64,000 bases of DNA, taken from contig NZ_JASHKN010000001.1 in NCBI RefSeq assembly GCF_030056735.1, forward strand, positions 930,001 through 994,000, written 5' to 3'. This DNA is from Rhodococcus sp. IEGM 1409 (GTDB taxonomy: Bacteria > Actinomycetota > Actinomycetes > Mycobacteriales > Mycobacteriaceae). Below, in pieces: positions 54,612 through 63,183 of this stretch (positions are counted from its first letter, which is position 1; each line of letters opens with the position of its first letter). A model generated the notes under the pieces. That model was not told where the DNA came from. It saw nothing but the letters and a program-made list of their open reading frames with translations, and made no database searches. The position numbers were made by a program, and so were the translations under genes.

Positions 54612-55657
54612 CACTTACCACCTGCAAGTACATCCGCGAAGTCGTATCGCACCGGAACCTCCAACTGATCGAAAGTGCATTCGTCGGGCACCCTGTCCGG
54701 ACGCCAGCGCAAGAATCGTGCAGCGTGCCGAAAGCGTTCCCCTTCCATCTGGTCGTATGCCACTTCCAGCACCCGCTCAGGACGAAGCGGAATCCACGAG
54801 CGGTCTGCGGCAGATCGCCACCGACTGGCCTCGCCTTCGGCCACAACGTCGTCCCCGAGCCTCAGAGGTTCGAGCTCGGCCAGCAACTCGATTCGCCGCG
54901 CCGCGGTGAAAGCCGAAGCGCCACCGACCATCTTCAATTCCGAACCGTCGAACAGACCCAGAAGCATCGACCCGATACCTGGCTGGCTCTTGTGGGGACG
55001 GTAGCCCAGCAGTACGACATCCGCGGTCCTGGCGTGTTTGACCTTGATCATCTCGCGCTTGTTCGGCAGGTACGGCCCCGCCAGCTTCTTGGCGACAACC
55101 CCGTCGAGACCCGCGCCTTCGAAGGTTTCGAACCAGGCCATTGCTTCGGCACTGTCTGCCGTCGCTGCTGTCACGTGGCAACTCGGTCCGCCGCCGACGG
55201 AATCGAGGAGCAGCGCACGCCGCACACCGAAATCCTCGACCGAGACGTCTTGATCCCCGAGCGCAAGTAAATCGAACCCGACAAACTGTGCGGGCGTTTG
55301 TTCCGACAACAATGCAACGCGGCTCGCTGCGGGATGAATACGTTCGGACAATGCTTCCCAACTCAGGCGCGTCACACCCTCGATTTCACGGGGAACCACC
55401 AGTTCGCCGTCCACTACACATTTCTCGGGCAATTCAGACTTGACGGCTTCAACTGCTTCGGGAAAATACCGCGCCAAGTCTTTTCCTCCCCGCGACCCGA
55501 GCACCACTTCATCACCGTCGCGAAAGATGATTGCTCGAAATCCGTCCCATTTCGGCTCGTAGGACCACGTTGGATCACCGGACTCGGGCTGAGGCGGCAC
55601 GGTGGCCGCGGCCTTTGCGAGCATCGGGGCAAGCGGCGGCATCAGGGGTAGGTCCAC
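54611..55657 (-). CDS. ligC: ATP-dependent DNA ligase (LigC-like)
   Basis: The 348-residue product has the nucleotidyl-lysine motif EPKWDGFRA (Lys36), motif III-like VGFDLLAL, motif IV EGAGLDGVVAKKL and motif V IKVKHARTADVVLLGY. A C-terminal OB fold follows. This length matches mycobacterial LigC, the small NHEJ/repair ligase. Start ATG 55657 is at the end of a ~110-base gap to the divergent lipoprotein gene. Its stop overlaps the start of the polymerase gene, so both proteins should be made in step. Confidence 0.9.
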   Translation of the reverse strand: MDLPLMPPLAPMLAKAAATVPPQPESGDPTWSYEPKWDGFRAIIFRDGDEVVLGSRGGKDLARYFPEAVEAVKSELPEKCVVDGELVVPREIEGVTRLSWEALSERIHPAASRVALLSEQTPAQFVGFDLLALGDQDVSVEDFGVRRALLLDSVGGGPSCHVTAATADSAEAMAWFETFEGAGLDGVVAKKLAGPYLPNKREMIKVKHARTADVVLLGYRPHKSQPGIGSMLLGLFDGSELKMVGGASAFTAARRIELLAELEPLRLGDDVVAEGEASRWRSAADRSWIPLRPERVLEVAYDQMEGERFRHAARFLRWRPDRVPDECTFDQLEVPVRYDFADVLAGGK

Positions 55658-55766
55658 TTACCCATACTGACAGTCCGGTTGGCAATTCGACTACCGATGT
55701 ATTGGAATAGGTCCCGAACTATCTACCAACCAACAGAACTATCCAAGAATCAACAAAGGGGTCCTT

Positions 55767-56384
55767 ATGTTCGGAATCGTCCGGCGACTTTGCACTGCGG
55801 TGATCGCAACTTCTGCAATCGCCGCCTTCACCGTCGGTTGCGGTTCCGACATCGAGCCGAAAGCCATCGCGGAATCATCGTCCTCGGTTGCCGATTCGAC
55901 CACTACCTCAGCGGCCCCGACCACCTCGAAGATCACCGGCCAGGAGGGTTCGGACGTCGGCGGCGACGTCGACATCGACGTGTCGATCGGTGACTGCGTC
56001 AAACTCGGCGGCACCACGACCGCCGCTGAGATCGACAATGCGGATTGCGGTAGCAAGGAATCCAACTACAAGGTGGTCGCCAAGGTACCCACCTCTGATC
56101 AGTGCGCGTCCGATGTCGACTCGTACTACTACGAGACTCTCGCGGGTGACGAGCAGGGCGCTGTCTGTCTCGACGTCGACTGGGTAGTGGGCGGATGCAT
56201 GGATCTCGGCAGCGGCATGGACGAGCCTGCCCGCATCGAATGCTCGGACACCAGCGGCACCAATGTCGTCGAGGTCGTCGAAATTCTGCAGAACTCCACG
56301 TCGATCGACGAATGCGGTTCGGGGGCAGACTCGGGATTCGAGCACCCGGATCGTAAGTTCACGGTCTGCGTCGCCACGCTCTGA
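55767..56384 (+). CDS. lipoprotein, LppU/SCO3897-like
   Basis: The 205-residue product has a lipoprotein signal (CTAVIATSAIAAFTVGC, lipobox FTVGC), then a Ser/Thr-rich linker. The mature domain has VSIGDCVKLGGTTTAAEIDN, ADCGSKESNYKVVAKVP and repeated Cys residues in pairs typical of disulfide-stabilised outer proteins. The GDCV...ADCGS pattern and the downstream CLDVDW resemble LppU-type proteins, but I am not certain. Asp and Glu dominate the mature part. It is convergent with the corA gene and shares its terminator. Confidence 0.75.
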   Translation: MFGIVRRLCTAVIATSAIAAFTVGCGSDIEPKAIAESSSSVADSTTTSAAPTTSKITGQEGSDVGGDVDIDVSIGDCVKLGGTTTAAEIDNADCGSKESNYKVVAKVPTSDQCASDVDSYYYETLAGDEQGAVCLDVDWVVGGCMDLGSGMDEPARIECSDTSGTNVVEVVEILQNSTSIDECGSGADSGFEHPDRKFTVCVATL

Positions 56385-56410
56385 TTCGAGCACCTCTCCC
56401 GAAAAACACC

Positions 56411-56450
56411 TGTGCGCCTTGCCAACCGATCTCGGTTGACAAGGCGCACA
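56411..56450. terminator. bidirectional terminator between lipoprotein and corA genes
   Basis: A 19-base arm TGTGCGCCTTGCCAACCGA pairs with 56432-56450 except one C-A mismatch, with a two-base centre. It lies between the stops of two convergent genes, seven bases before corA's stop. Confidence 0.75.
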
Positions 56451-56457
56451 GCGCTTT

Positions 56458-57609
56458 CTACAGCCAACCCCGACGCTTGAAGATCGTGTAGAGACTTCCA
56501 CATGTCAGGAACATCATCGAGAGCGCAAACGGATAGCCCAAGTGCCAGTGCAGTTCCGGCATGTCGTCGAAGTTCATCCCGTACACGGTTCCGATGAGCG
56601 TCGGCGCGAAGAGAATTGCCGCCCATGCCGAGACCTTCTTGATCTCCTCGTTCTGCGCGTAGCTTGCCTGCGTCAGATTGCGCATCTCCTCGTTCTGGTT
56701 CTGCGACACCAGAGTTGCGTTCACCGTGAGGATGTTTCCGAGCAACTGACGAAATCCGTCGGCCCGCTCCACCACCGTCGTCGCATGATCGGTGACGTCG
56801 CGGAGGTAACGCTGGAGTTCCTCGTCCGTGTGGTACTTGTCGAATCCTGCCGACAATCCGCGCAGCATCCCCAGCAGCGGACGAGTCGCCCGCTGGAATT
56901 CGATCACCTCACGGGTCAATTCGTAGATGCGACGCGATACTCCGGGATCGCCACTGAACACTTCGGTTTCGATCTCGTCGATGTCGTTCTGCAGGCCGGC
57001 CACCACCGGCGCGTACCCGTCGACGACTGCGTCGAGAATGGCGTACAGAACGGCCTCGGTGCCCAATCGCAAGAGGTCGGGATCGTTCTCCATACGAGTC
57101 CGCACCGCAGAAAGATCCGGCGATTCACTGTGACGGACGGTCAGAATGAAGTTAGGACCACAGAAGATGTGCAGCTCGCCGAATTCGACCCGCTCGGTCT
57201 CGTCGCGGTACCGCGCAGCCCGCAAGACCACGAACAGGGTCTTGCCGTAACGCTCGAGCTTGGGGCGCTGGTGCGCGACGATCGCATCTTCGACGGCCAA
57301 TTCGTGCAGGTCGAAATGTTGTGCAGCGGCATACAACTGGGCGTCGTCGGGGCGATACATGCCGATCCATGCCATCGACTGCGAATCCGGAAGGCAGGAC
57401 AGTGCCTCCGCCAGCGTGGACGGTGACGCAATGCGCTCGCCGTCGCGGTACACGCCGCTGTTGACGACGGTCGATTCGACGGGCGCTACCGCCTCGGGCG
57501 GGGCCGCCTTCACGACAGTGCGCGCGGCACGCGAGTGCCCGGGATGCGAGTCGCCGAGACCCGCAGAACGACGTGGCAGTACCGACCGTGAACGACGAAA
57601 TTCGCGCAT
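56458..57609 (-). CDS. corA: magnesium/cobalt transporter CorA
   Basis: The 383-residue product has a long cytoplasmic N-terminal domain (RAARYRDETERVEFGELHIF and FILTVRHSESPDL), a coiled helix region before the membrane, and two C-terminal membrane helices. The pore motif is VYGMNFDDMPELHW, the GMN signature. Pentameric CorA channels import Mg2+ and some Co2+/Ni2+. The first ~30 residues are Arg-rich and specific to this lineage. No Mg2+ riboswitch is recognised in the upstream 300 bases. It is monocistronic. Confidence 0.92.
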   Translation of the reverse strand: MREFRRSRSVLPRRSAGLGDSHPGHSRAARTVVKAAPPEAVAPVESTVVNSGVYRDGERIASPSTLAEALSCLPDSQSMAWIGMYRPDDAQLYAAAQHFDLHELAVEDAIVAHQRPKLERYGKTLFVVLRAARYRDETERVEFGELHIFCGPNFILTVRHSESPDLSAVRTRMENDPDLLRLGTEAVLYAILDAVVDGYAPVVAGLQNDIDEIETEVFSGDPGVSRRIYELTREVIEFQRATRPLLGMLRGLSAGFDKYHTDEELQRYLRDVTDHATTVVERADGFRQLLGNILTVNATLVSQNQNEEMRNLTQASYAQNEEIKKVSAWAAILFAPTLIGTVYGMNFDDMPELHWHLGYPFALSMMFLTCGSLYTIFKRRGWL

Positions 57610-57910
57610 GCTGAACAGCTTTCAAGGGAAGAGTGAACGACGACGCTTGCTTCACAGCAAAGCCGAAGCCGATGAACACACGATGAAGCTGCAGCAAAAT
57701 ACCGGATCAACCCGCGCGGCTACAGCTTCAGTTGGTACTCGGAGGTTGGCCACGCATTACAGCCACACCTCCTCTTCCCTGAATTCCTGCGCAAGTCCGC
57801 GCACGACGCCAACATGCTACCCCGACGGGCAGGGCGGGACAAACCGCACGACAAACCGCGGTCAGGACGAATCGGCCGGAGGAAACCCGCACGGTGAATA
57901 CAGCTTTCAG
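57610..57910 (-). other. 301-base non-coding stretch upstream of corA
   Basis: The region between corA and the tetR gene has no supported frame. It holds the corA leader and promoter on the minus strand. I see no M-box riboswitch pattern or strong hairpin. Confidence 0.5.
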
Positions 57911-58540
57911 TCAGTTCGTCGCGCGCAATCCGCCGATCAAGAGTTCGACGATCTCGTCGGCCAACAACTCCGTCTCCGCCAAAGTCTGGCCTTCACGGCT
58001 GTAGTACCAGAGGTCGATACCGTTGAGACTGCTGAGCAGTACTTTTGCAGCCATTCGAGGTGAACCCGCACGGATCGAACCATCCGCGACACCTTCGGTT
58101 ATCACGTCGACGAACAGATTCTCATAGTCGAGCCGCAGAGAATTCAGTTCCACCAGGACTTGCTGTTGCCTCGGTTTGAGCGCCGAGTTCATCTGGCCCC
58201 GGACCCCCTGGTGGATCGTGTGGTGATACCCGAGATGTGTCATGAGATTGACCAGGTGGGCGTGCGACATCGCTTCGAGACGCGCGAGGCCGCTGCCTGC
58301 GCCGTCCATCCGAGCCTCGACCTCGGCGCGGAGCATACTCATCCCGCGCTCGTAGATTGCCAGGTAGATGTCGAACTTCGAGCGAAAGTGATAGTAGACA
58401 AGACCTTTGGTGGCACCGATTCGATCGGCCAGTAAATCTACAGTCGTGGCCGCGTAACCGTCTTCGGCGAAGGCGTCAGCGGCGCTGGCGATGATCGCGG
58501 TTCGCACGTCCGGTACATCACTACTCGTCTGACTACTCAC
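57911..58540 (-). CDS. TetR family transcriptional regulator
   Basis: The product has 209 residues. The HTH occupies residues ~10-57: TAIIASAADAFAEDGYAATT then GATKGLVYYHFRSKFDIYLA. The ligand domain contains HAHLVNLMTHLGYHHTIHQG and GVRGQMNSALKPRQ and resembles TetR proteins that regulate fatty-acid or aromatic catabolism. It is divergent from the SDR gene at 58638, with a ~100-base gap that holds a palindromic operator candidate. So it probably represses itself and the SDR. Confidence 0.9.
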   Translation of the reverse strand: MSSQTSSDVPDVRTAIIASAADAFAEDGYAATTVDLLADRIGATKGLVYYHFRSKFDIYLAIYERGMSMLRAEVEARMDGAGSGLARLEAMSHAHLVNLMTHLGYHHTIHQGVRGQMNSALKPRQQQVLVELNSLRLDYENLFVDVITEGVADGSIRAGSPRMAAKVLLSSLNGIDLWYYSREGQTLAETELLADEIVELLIGGLRATN

Positions 58541-58601
58541 GACTTCGATTCCTCCTCACTCAACTGTCGGACCTTGACTGATTCCGTACTTTCGCATAGT
58601 A

Positions 58602-58615
58602 ATACTCAGTAGTAT
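58602..58615. promoter_or_regulatory. operator candidate for the TetR protein at 57911
   Basis: ATACTCAGTAGTAT, arms ATACT/AGTAT with a four-base spacer, is the only strong palindrome in the 58541-58637 gap. It lies 22 bases before the SDR start, so it would overlap promoter elements. Confidence 0.4.
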
Positions 58616-58637
58616 CCCAGATCAGAGAGGTTTTCCA

Positions 58638-59552
58638 ATGTCGTTGGATTTTTCCGGCAAGGTAGCGATCATCACGGGCGCAGGCGGCGGACTCGGCCGT
58701 TCACACGCATTGGCCCTCGCGGCACGCGGTGCCCGCGTCGTCGTCAATGACATGGGTGGCTCGGTCAACGGCAGTGGCGGCGCCGATACCGCAGCGGCCA
58801 AGGTAGTGGCAGAAATCGTCGAGCTGGGCGGCGAGGCCATCGCGGACCACTGCGACATCACCGATGCCGACGCCGTTGCGGCCATGGTTGCGACGGCAGT
58901 CGCCAAGTGGGGCCGCGTGGACATCTTGATCAACAACGCCGGAATCCTGCGTGACAAGTCCTTCGTCAAGGCCGAGCTCGACGACTTCCGCAAAGTCATC
59001 GACGTGCATCTGATGGGTTCCGTCATCTGTTCCAAGGCGGTCTGGCCGCACATGGTCGAACAGAACTACGGACGCATCCTCATGACGACGTCGGCATCGG
59101 GCATTTACGGTAACTTCGGCCAGGCAAACTACGGCGCCGCGAAGTCCGGCGTCGTCGGCCTGATGAACGTTCTGTCCATCGAAGGTGAACGCAAGGGCAT
59201 CCGGGTCAACTCGCTGGCCCCGACAGCCGCGACCCGCATGACCGAAGACCTCCTCGACGAGAAGACTCTCGCTCTGCTTGCACCCGAATCGATTTCACCC
59301 GGCGCACTGTTCATGGTCTCCGACGATGCGCCCACCAAGACCATCCTCAGCGCCGGCGCCGGCGTCTTCGCGATCGCTCGCATGGAAGAGTCGCAGGGCG
59401 TGTACATCCCCGAAAGCGCACTCTCCCCCGAGGTCGTTGCCGAGCGGTGGACCGAGATCAGTGACATGACGAATTCCGTTCAGGTGCCCGCGGCGTTCGA
59501 TCAGACCCGCCGGTTCGTCGAGAAGGCTGTTGCGGAGCAACCGTCCAGCTGA
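58638..59552 (+). CDS. SDR family 3-hydroxyacyl-CoA dehydrogenase-like protein (MFE-2/17-beta-HSD4 type)
   Basis: The 304-residue product starts MSLDFSGKVAIITGAGGGLG, then VVVNDMGG and an insert GSGGADTAAAKVV typical of the peroxisomal MFE-2 dehydrogenase branch. ILINNAGILRDKSFVKAELD, catalytic Ser in TTSASGIYGNFGQANYGAAK with Tyr and Lys, and RVNSLAPTAATRM follow. The C-terminal ~80 residues extend beyond simple SDRs. It oxidises a (3R)-hydroxyacyl-CoA or a related alcohol. The divergent TetR probably controls it. A downstream PucR gene follows after 70 bases. Confidence 0.9.
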   Translation: MSLDFSGKVAIITGAGGGLGRSHALALAARGARVVVNDMGGSVNGSGGADTAAAKVVAEIVELGGEAIADHCDITDADAVAAMVATAVAKWGRVDILINNAGILRDKSFVKAELDDFRKVIDVHLMGSVICSKAVWPHMVEQNYGRILMTTSASGIYGNFGQANYGAAKSGVVGLMNVLSIEGERKGIRVNSLAPTAATRMTEDLLDEKTLALLAPESISPGALFMVSDDAPTKTILSAGAGVFAIARMEESQGVYIPESALSPEVVAERWTEISDMTNSVQVPAAFDQTRRFVEKAVAEQPSS

Positions 59553-59622
59553 GCTGAGCAGCCGACCAACCGAGCAGGGCAACCTGCCAACTGATCGACC
59601 ATGCTCCCCCTAAGGTGTGGTG

Positions 59623-61224
59623 GTGACCACACCCACGGGAGTATCGATCGTCGACATCGTCGACAGACTGGGAATGACGTTCCTCAGCGGTGGCGACACC
59701 GTCGACGGCGCCCGCATCGTCAGCCGCGTGACCCTGCATGAAGAGTCCGAAGGTACGCAAGACAGTGCGGGCGCCGTCGTGCTCGGTGCAGGTCTCGCTG
59801 GTTCGGCCGATATCGCAACGGCGGTAAGAGAATACGGCTCGGCAGGCGCGGTAGCACTGATCGTCAAGGAACCCCTGGACTTCGACGGACTCGTCGAGAA
59901 GGCGGTAGCCGACTCCGACGTCGCACTCCTCGGAATGGTCAAGGATGCGAGCTGGCTCCAAAGTGCGTCGTTGATCAACGAGATCCTCGAATCCGGCAAC
60001 AACGGCGACCGCACGTCGGCCGCTGACGCCGACCTGTTCGACCTTGCCAACTCGATCGCTCAGGTGATGAACGGCCCCGTCACCATCGAGAACCAGTCGA
60101 GCCGGATCCTCGCGTTCTCGGCGGATCAAGCCTTCGGCGACGAGGCACGTAAGCAGAGCGTCCTCGGACATCAAGTGCCGCAGCACTATTCCGACCGGCT
60201 CAGGTCCATGGGGTACTTCAACAAGATCTACGGCTCGGCCCTTCCTGTCTTTCTACCGGGTATCGGGCCAGGCATCAGGCCCCGAGTCGGCATGCGAATA
60301 CATGCGGCATCTCAGATCCTCGGTTCGATCTGGGTGATCTTGGACGAGGAGCCGAACGAATTGCAGGTCAAAACGCTCGTCGAGGCGGCGGGCGTGGCCG
60401 CCATGAGTTTGCTTCGAGCCAAGCTGGCCGCGGATTCGGCACGACGGCTGAGGCTGGGCGAGGTGATCACACTACTGAGTGGCGGTACTTCGGCCAAGGA
60501 AGCGGCCGAGAGACTGGGCTACGGTCGTTCGAAGGCAACCGTGCTGGCGGCCGGCTTCCGTGGCGGCGCCGGCGCGTCGTTGGAGGCCGAAGCCGACGTC
60601 GATCAACTGGCCCTGACACTCAATACCTATCTCCACCAGGTATTTCCACTGTCGGTGGCGGCAGCGATCGGCGGCACCGTCTACGCCGTCATCCCACACA
60701 CCCGGCACCAGACCGACGACGACTACGTGCGCCGGATCGCGTCGGAGTTCGCAGACCGTTCCCGCTCGGAGAAGTCGGTGGTCATCGGAATCGGCGCGAC
60801 GGTGACCGACGTGATGACGCTGGAGAAGTCACGCGACGAAGCCGACCGAGCGCTTCGCGTTCTGAGGTCGACGTGGAATTCCTCGGGCCGAACCGTCGCG
60901 CGGGCCGACGACGTGCAGATCAATTCCCTGCTTCTGCGCCTCTCCGACGCCCTGGCGGACGAGAACCAGACCGCGTCGGGTCCACTCGCCGTGCTGCGCG
61001 AATACGACCACACGCACGACATCAACCTCGTCGACACTCTCCGCGCCTGGCTCGACACGTTCGGCGACATTCCGGCTGCTGCGTCTTTGGTTCACATCCA
61101 CGTCAACACATTTCGGTACCGCCTCAAGAAGCTTGCCGGAATCGCCGGCATCGATCTCGACGACCCCGAGACCCGATTCAGCTTGATGCTTCAGATTCGT
61201 CTCTTCTACCCGGTGGCTTCGTAG
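59623..61224 (+). CDS. PucR family transcriptional regulator
   Basis: Three GTG codons at 59617, 59620 and 59623 are possible starts; I choose 59623 because AAGG sits at 59612-59615. The product has 533 residues. The N-terminal PucR domain contains GVSIVDIVDRLGMTFLSGGD and AGAVVLGAGLAGSADIATAV, a purine-catabolism-type sensor. A GGDEF-like middle region follows. The C-terminal HTH reads VDTLRAWLDTFGDIPAAASL and VHINTF-like VHIHVNTFRYRLKKLAGIAG. PucR regulators activate uptake and use of purines, amines or peptides. It precedes two paralogous binding-protein genes on the same strand. Confidence 0.88.
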   Translation: MTTPTGVSIVDIVDRLGMTFLSGGDTVDGARIVSRVTLHEESEGTQDSAGAVVLGAGLAGSADIATAVREYGSAGAVALIVKEPLDFDGLVEKAVADSDVALLGMVKDASWLQSASLINEILESGNNGDRTSAADADLFDLANSIAQVMNGPVTIENQSSRILAFSADQAFGDEARKQSVLGHQVPQHYSDRLRSMGYFNKIYGSALPVFLPGIGPGIRPRVGMRIHAASQILGSIWVILDEEPNELQVKTLVEAAGVAAMSLLRAKLAADSARRLRLGEVITLLSGGTSAKEAAERLGYGRSKATVLAAGFRGGAGASLEAEADVDQLALTLNTYLHQVFPLSVAAAIGGTVYAVIPHTRHQTDDDYVRRIASEFADRSRSEKSVVIGIGATVTDVMTLEKSRDEADRALRVLRSTWNSSGRTVARADDVQINSLLLRLSDALADENQTASGPLAVLREYDHTHDINLVDTLRAWLDTFGDIPAAASLVHIHVNTFRYRLKKLAGIAGIDLDDPETRFSLMLQIRLFYPVAS

Positions 61225-61241
61225 CGATCTACCAAATCTCA

Positions 61242-61266
61242 CGGAACCTTCGTAAATTCGGACGAT
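61242..61266 (+). promoter_or_regulatory. conserved upstream element, copy 1 (25 bases)
   Basis: This element, core AACCTTCGTAAATT and an end GACGAT, is matched at 19 of 25 positions by 63056-63080. Its end lies 103 bases before the ATG at 61370, exactly as the second copy lies before ATG 63184. A second short match CAATCGTC occurs at 61299-61306 and 63112-63119. Confidence 0.55.
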
Positions 61267-61369
61267 GCTCTCCTTCTTTCGTTGGGTGAAGATTCATGCA
61301 ATCGTCTTTTGCTCCCCACTCGACAGACCGCGCGTCGCTCGGGTCGGGACTACATCTTCCGGAGGCAGC

Positions 61370-62968
61370 ATGAAACAACGGTCCTACGCACTACTGGCTG
61401 CAGCAACCGGCACCGTTCTTGCCCTGACCGCGTGCTCGTCGGGCGGCTCGTCGGGTTCAGGCGGTGGTGAGCCCCTCACCGACGGCACCTTCAAATTGGC
61501 TCTCGTCGCAGACCCGGGTGCACTGAATCCGCTGATGACCGCCGCCTCGCCGGCACACCAACTGGCACGTCTGAGCTACGACTATCTGCTCCACCCAGAT
61601 CCCGATACCGGCGTCACCAAGCCGTGGCTCGCCGAAAAATGGGAAGAGACAACCACTTCCGCATCCTTCACCATTCGCGACGGCGTCACCTGTACCGACG
61701 GGTCCGCCCTGACTGCTCAGACTGTCGCAGACAACGTCAACTTCATCACCAACGCCGCAAACAAATCCGCTCTTCGCGGGGTGTACGTACCGGCAACGGC
61801 GAGCGCCACCGCCGACCTGGCGACGCGGACAGTGACGGTCACGACTCCGGAGCCCTCTCCGTTCCTGCTTCTCAACCTGGCGCGCGTTCCGATCATGTGC
61901 GATGCCGGGTTGAAGGATCCGACGGCGGCAAACAAGACGACCATCGGGTCGGGCATGTTCCAGATGACCGAGGCAGTCGCAAACGACCATTACTCGTACG
62001 TCCGGCGCGACGGATACAACTGGGGACCGGACGACACCACCTCGGACACGGCCGGAGTACCCAAGAATGTCGTCGCGTCCATCATCACGAACAACAGCAC
62101 AGCGGCCAACCAGGTGTTGTCCGGTGATCTGAACGCCGCAGCGGTTTCCGGCCCCGACCAGGATCGCATGAACGCCGCGAACCTGGACACCGTCACGCAG
62201 CCGGCTCCGGCGGGCGAGATGTTCTTCAACCACAGTCCCGGCAATCCGACGAGCGATCCTGCCGTACGCAAAGCTCTGGTCCAGGCTCTCAATCTCGATG
62301 ACCTCGCCGAGATCTTCACAGCCGGTCGCGGAGCCCGGTCGACCACGATGGTGTCCATCGAACCGCGGGCCTGCATCTACGACTCCATCGCCGGAAACCT
62401 GCCCGCCTTCGACACCAGCGCAGCCGCAGCAACTCTCGAATCTGCAGGATGGAAGATCGGCGCCGACGGTAAGCGCAGCAAGGACGGCGCACCGCTCCGA
62501 CTTCGGATGGTCTACGAAACGTTCGGTGACTCGACCGATGCTGCCGCCGACGTCGCACTCAACGCATGGAACGACCTGGGCGCCACCGTTGAACTCACCA
62601 GCGGCGACTCGAACAAGATTCTCGACGTCGCACTGAGCGGCAAGGACAACACGGCCTGGGACGTTGTATGGGAGCCGATCAACGTCGCGCTGCCCAGCAT
62701 GCTGGTCCCCTTCCTCTCCGGTCCGGTGCCCGCTGCGGGAATGAATTTTGCGTCGATCTCCAATCCTGCCTACGATGCAGCCGTCGTCAAAGCCTCCGGA
62801 CTGACCGGCGAGGACGCTTGTGCCGCTTGGGCAGACGCTGAGTCCGAGATCATCAAAGCGAACTCGGCGGTACCTTTTGCCGACAAGATCACGACTCTCT
62901 ACTTCAACAATGCGGGTCTTGCATTCGGCCGCAATTTCATCGGTTCGGCCCTGCGCCTGTACCAGTAG
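61370..62968 (+). CDS. ABC transporter substrate-binding lipoprotein, family 5 (peptide/nickel type)
   Basis: The product has 532 residues from ATG 61370, which follows GGAGGCAGC. The signal ends in the lipobox LTAC. The mature part has FKLALVADPGALNPLMTAA, LSYDYLLHPDPDTGVTKPWL, EKWEETTTSASFTIRDGVTC and the family 5 block GSGMFQMTEAVANDHYSYVR. Family 5 proteins bind peptides, opines or nickel chelates and feed Dpp/Opp permeases. The ligand is unknown. A second, very similar gene follows at 63184 with the same upstream element, so these are recent duplicates. Regulation by the PucR protein upstream is possible. Confidence 0.88.
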   Translation: MKQRSYALLAAATGTVLALTACSSGGSSGSGGGEPLTDGTFKLALVADPGALNPLMTAASPAHQLARLSYDYLLHPDPDTGVTKPWLAEKWEETTTSASFTIRDGVTCTDGSALTAQTVADNVNFITNAANKSALRGVYVPATASATADLATRTVTVTTPEPSPFLLLNLARVPIMCDAGLKDPTAANKTTIGSGMFQMTEAVANDHYSYVRRDGYNWGPDDTTSDTAGVPKNVVASIITNNSTAANQVLSGDLNAAAVSGPDQDRMNAANLDTVTQPAPAGEMFFNHSPGNPTSDPAVRKALVQALNLDDLAEIFTAGRGARSTTMVSIEPRACIYDSIAGNLPAFDTSAAAATLESAGWKIGADGKRSKDGAPLRLRMVYETFGDSTDAAADVALNAWNDLGATVELTSGDSNKILDVALSGKDNTAWDVVWEPINVALPSMLVPFLSGPVPAAGMNFASISNPAYDAAVVKASGLTGEDACAAWADAESEIIKANSAVPFADKITTLYFNNAGLAFGRNFIGSALRLYQ

Positions 62969-63055
62969 TGGTTCGACGTCCTGCCCGTTCGACAACTGTG
63001 CATCGACGCTCAGAGTCGACCGGGCCGGGCGACCGTAATTCACTACGAAGAGTCT

Positions 63056-63080
63056 CCGAACTTTCGTGAATTGCCACGAT
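63056..63080 (+). promoter_or_regulatory. conserved upstream element, copy 2 (25 bases)
   Basis: The core AACTTTCGTGAATT and the end CACGAT repeat the element at 61242-61266 at the same distance from the next start codon. The rest of the 215-base gap 62969-63183 shows no gene. Confidence 0.55.
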
Positions 63081-63183
63081 ACGACCGAGGGGTCGTCGCG
63101 TTAGTGTCGTCCAATCGTCATTCGTTCCTTGCCCGCTGCATCTGTTTTCGACTTGGGCCAAGGATTCTGCCACCGGAGGCTCC

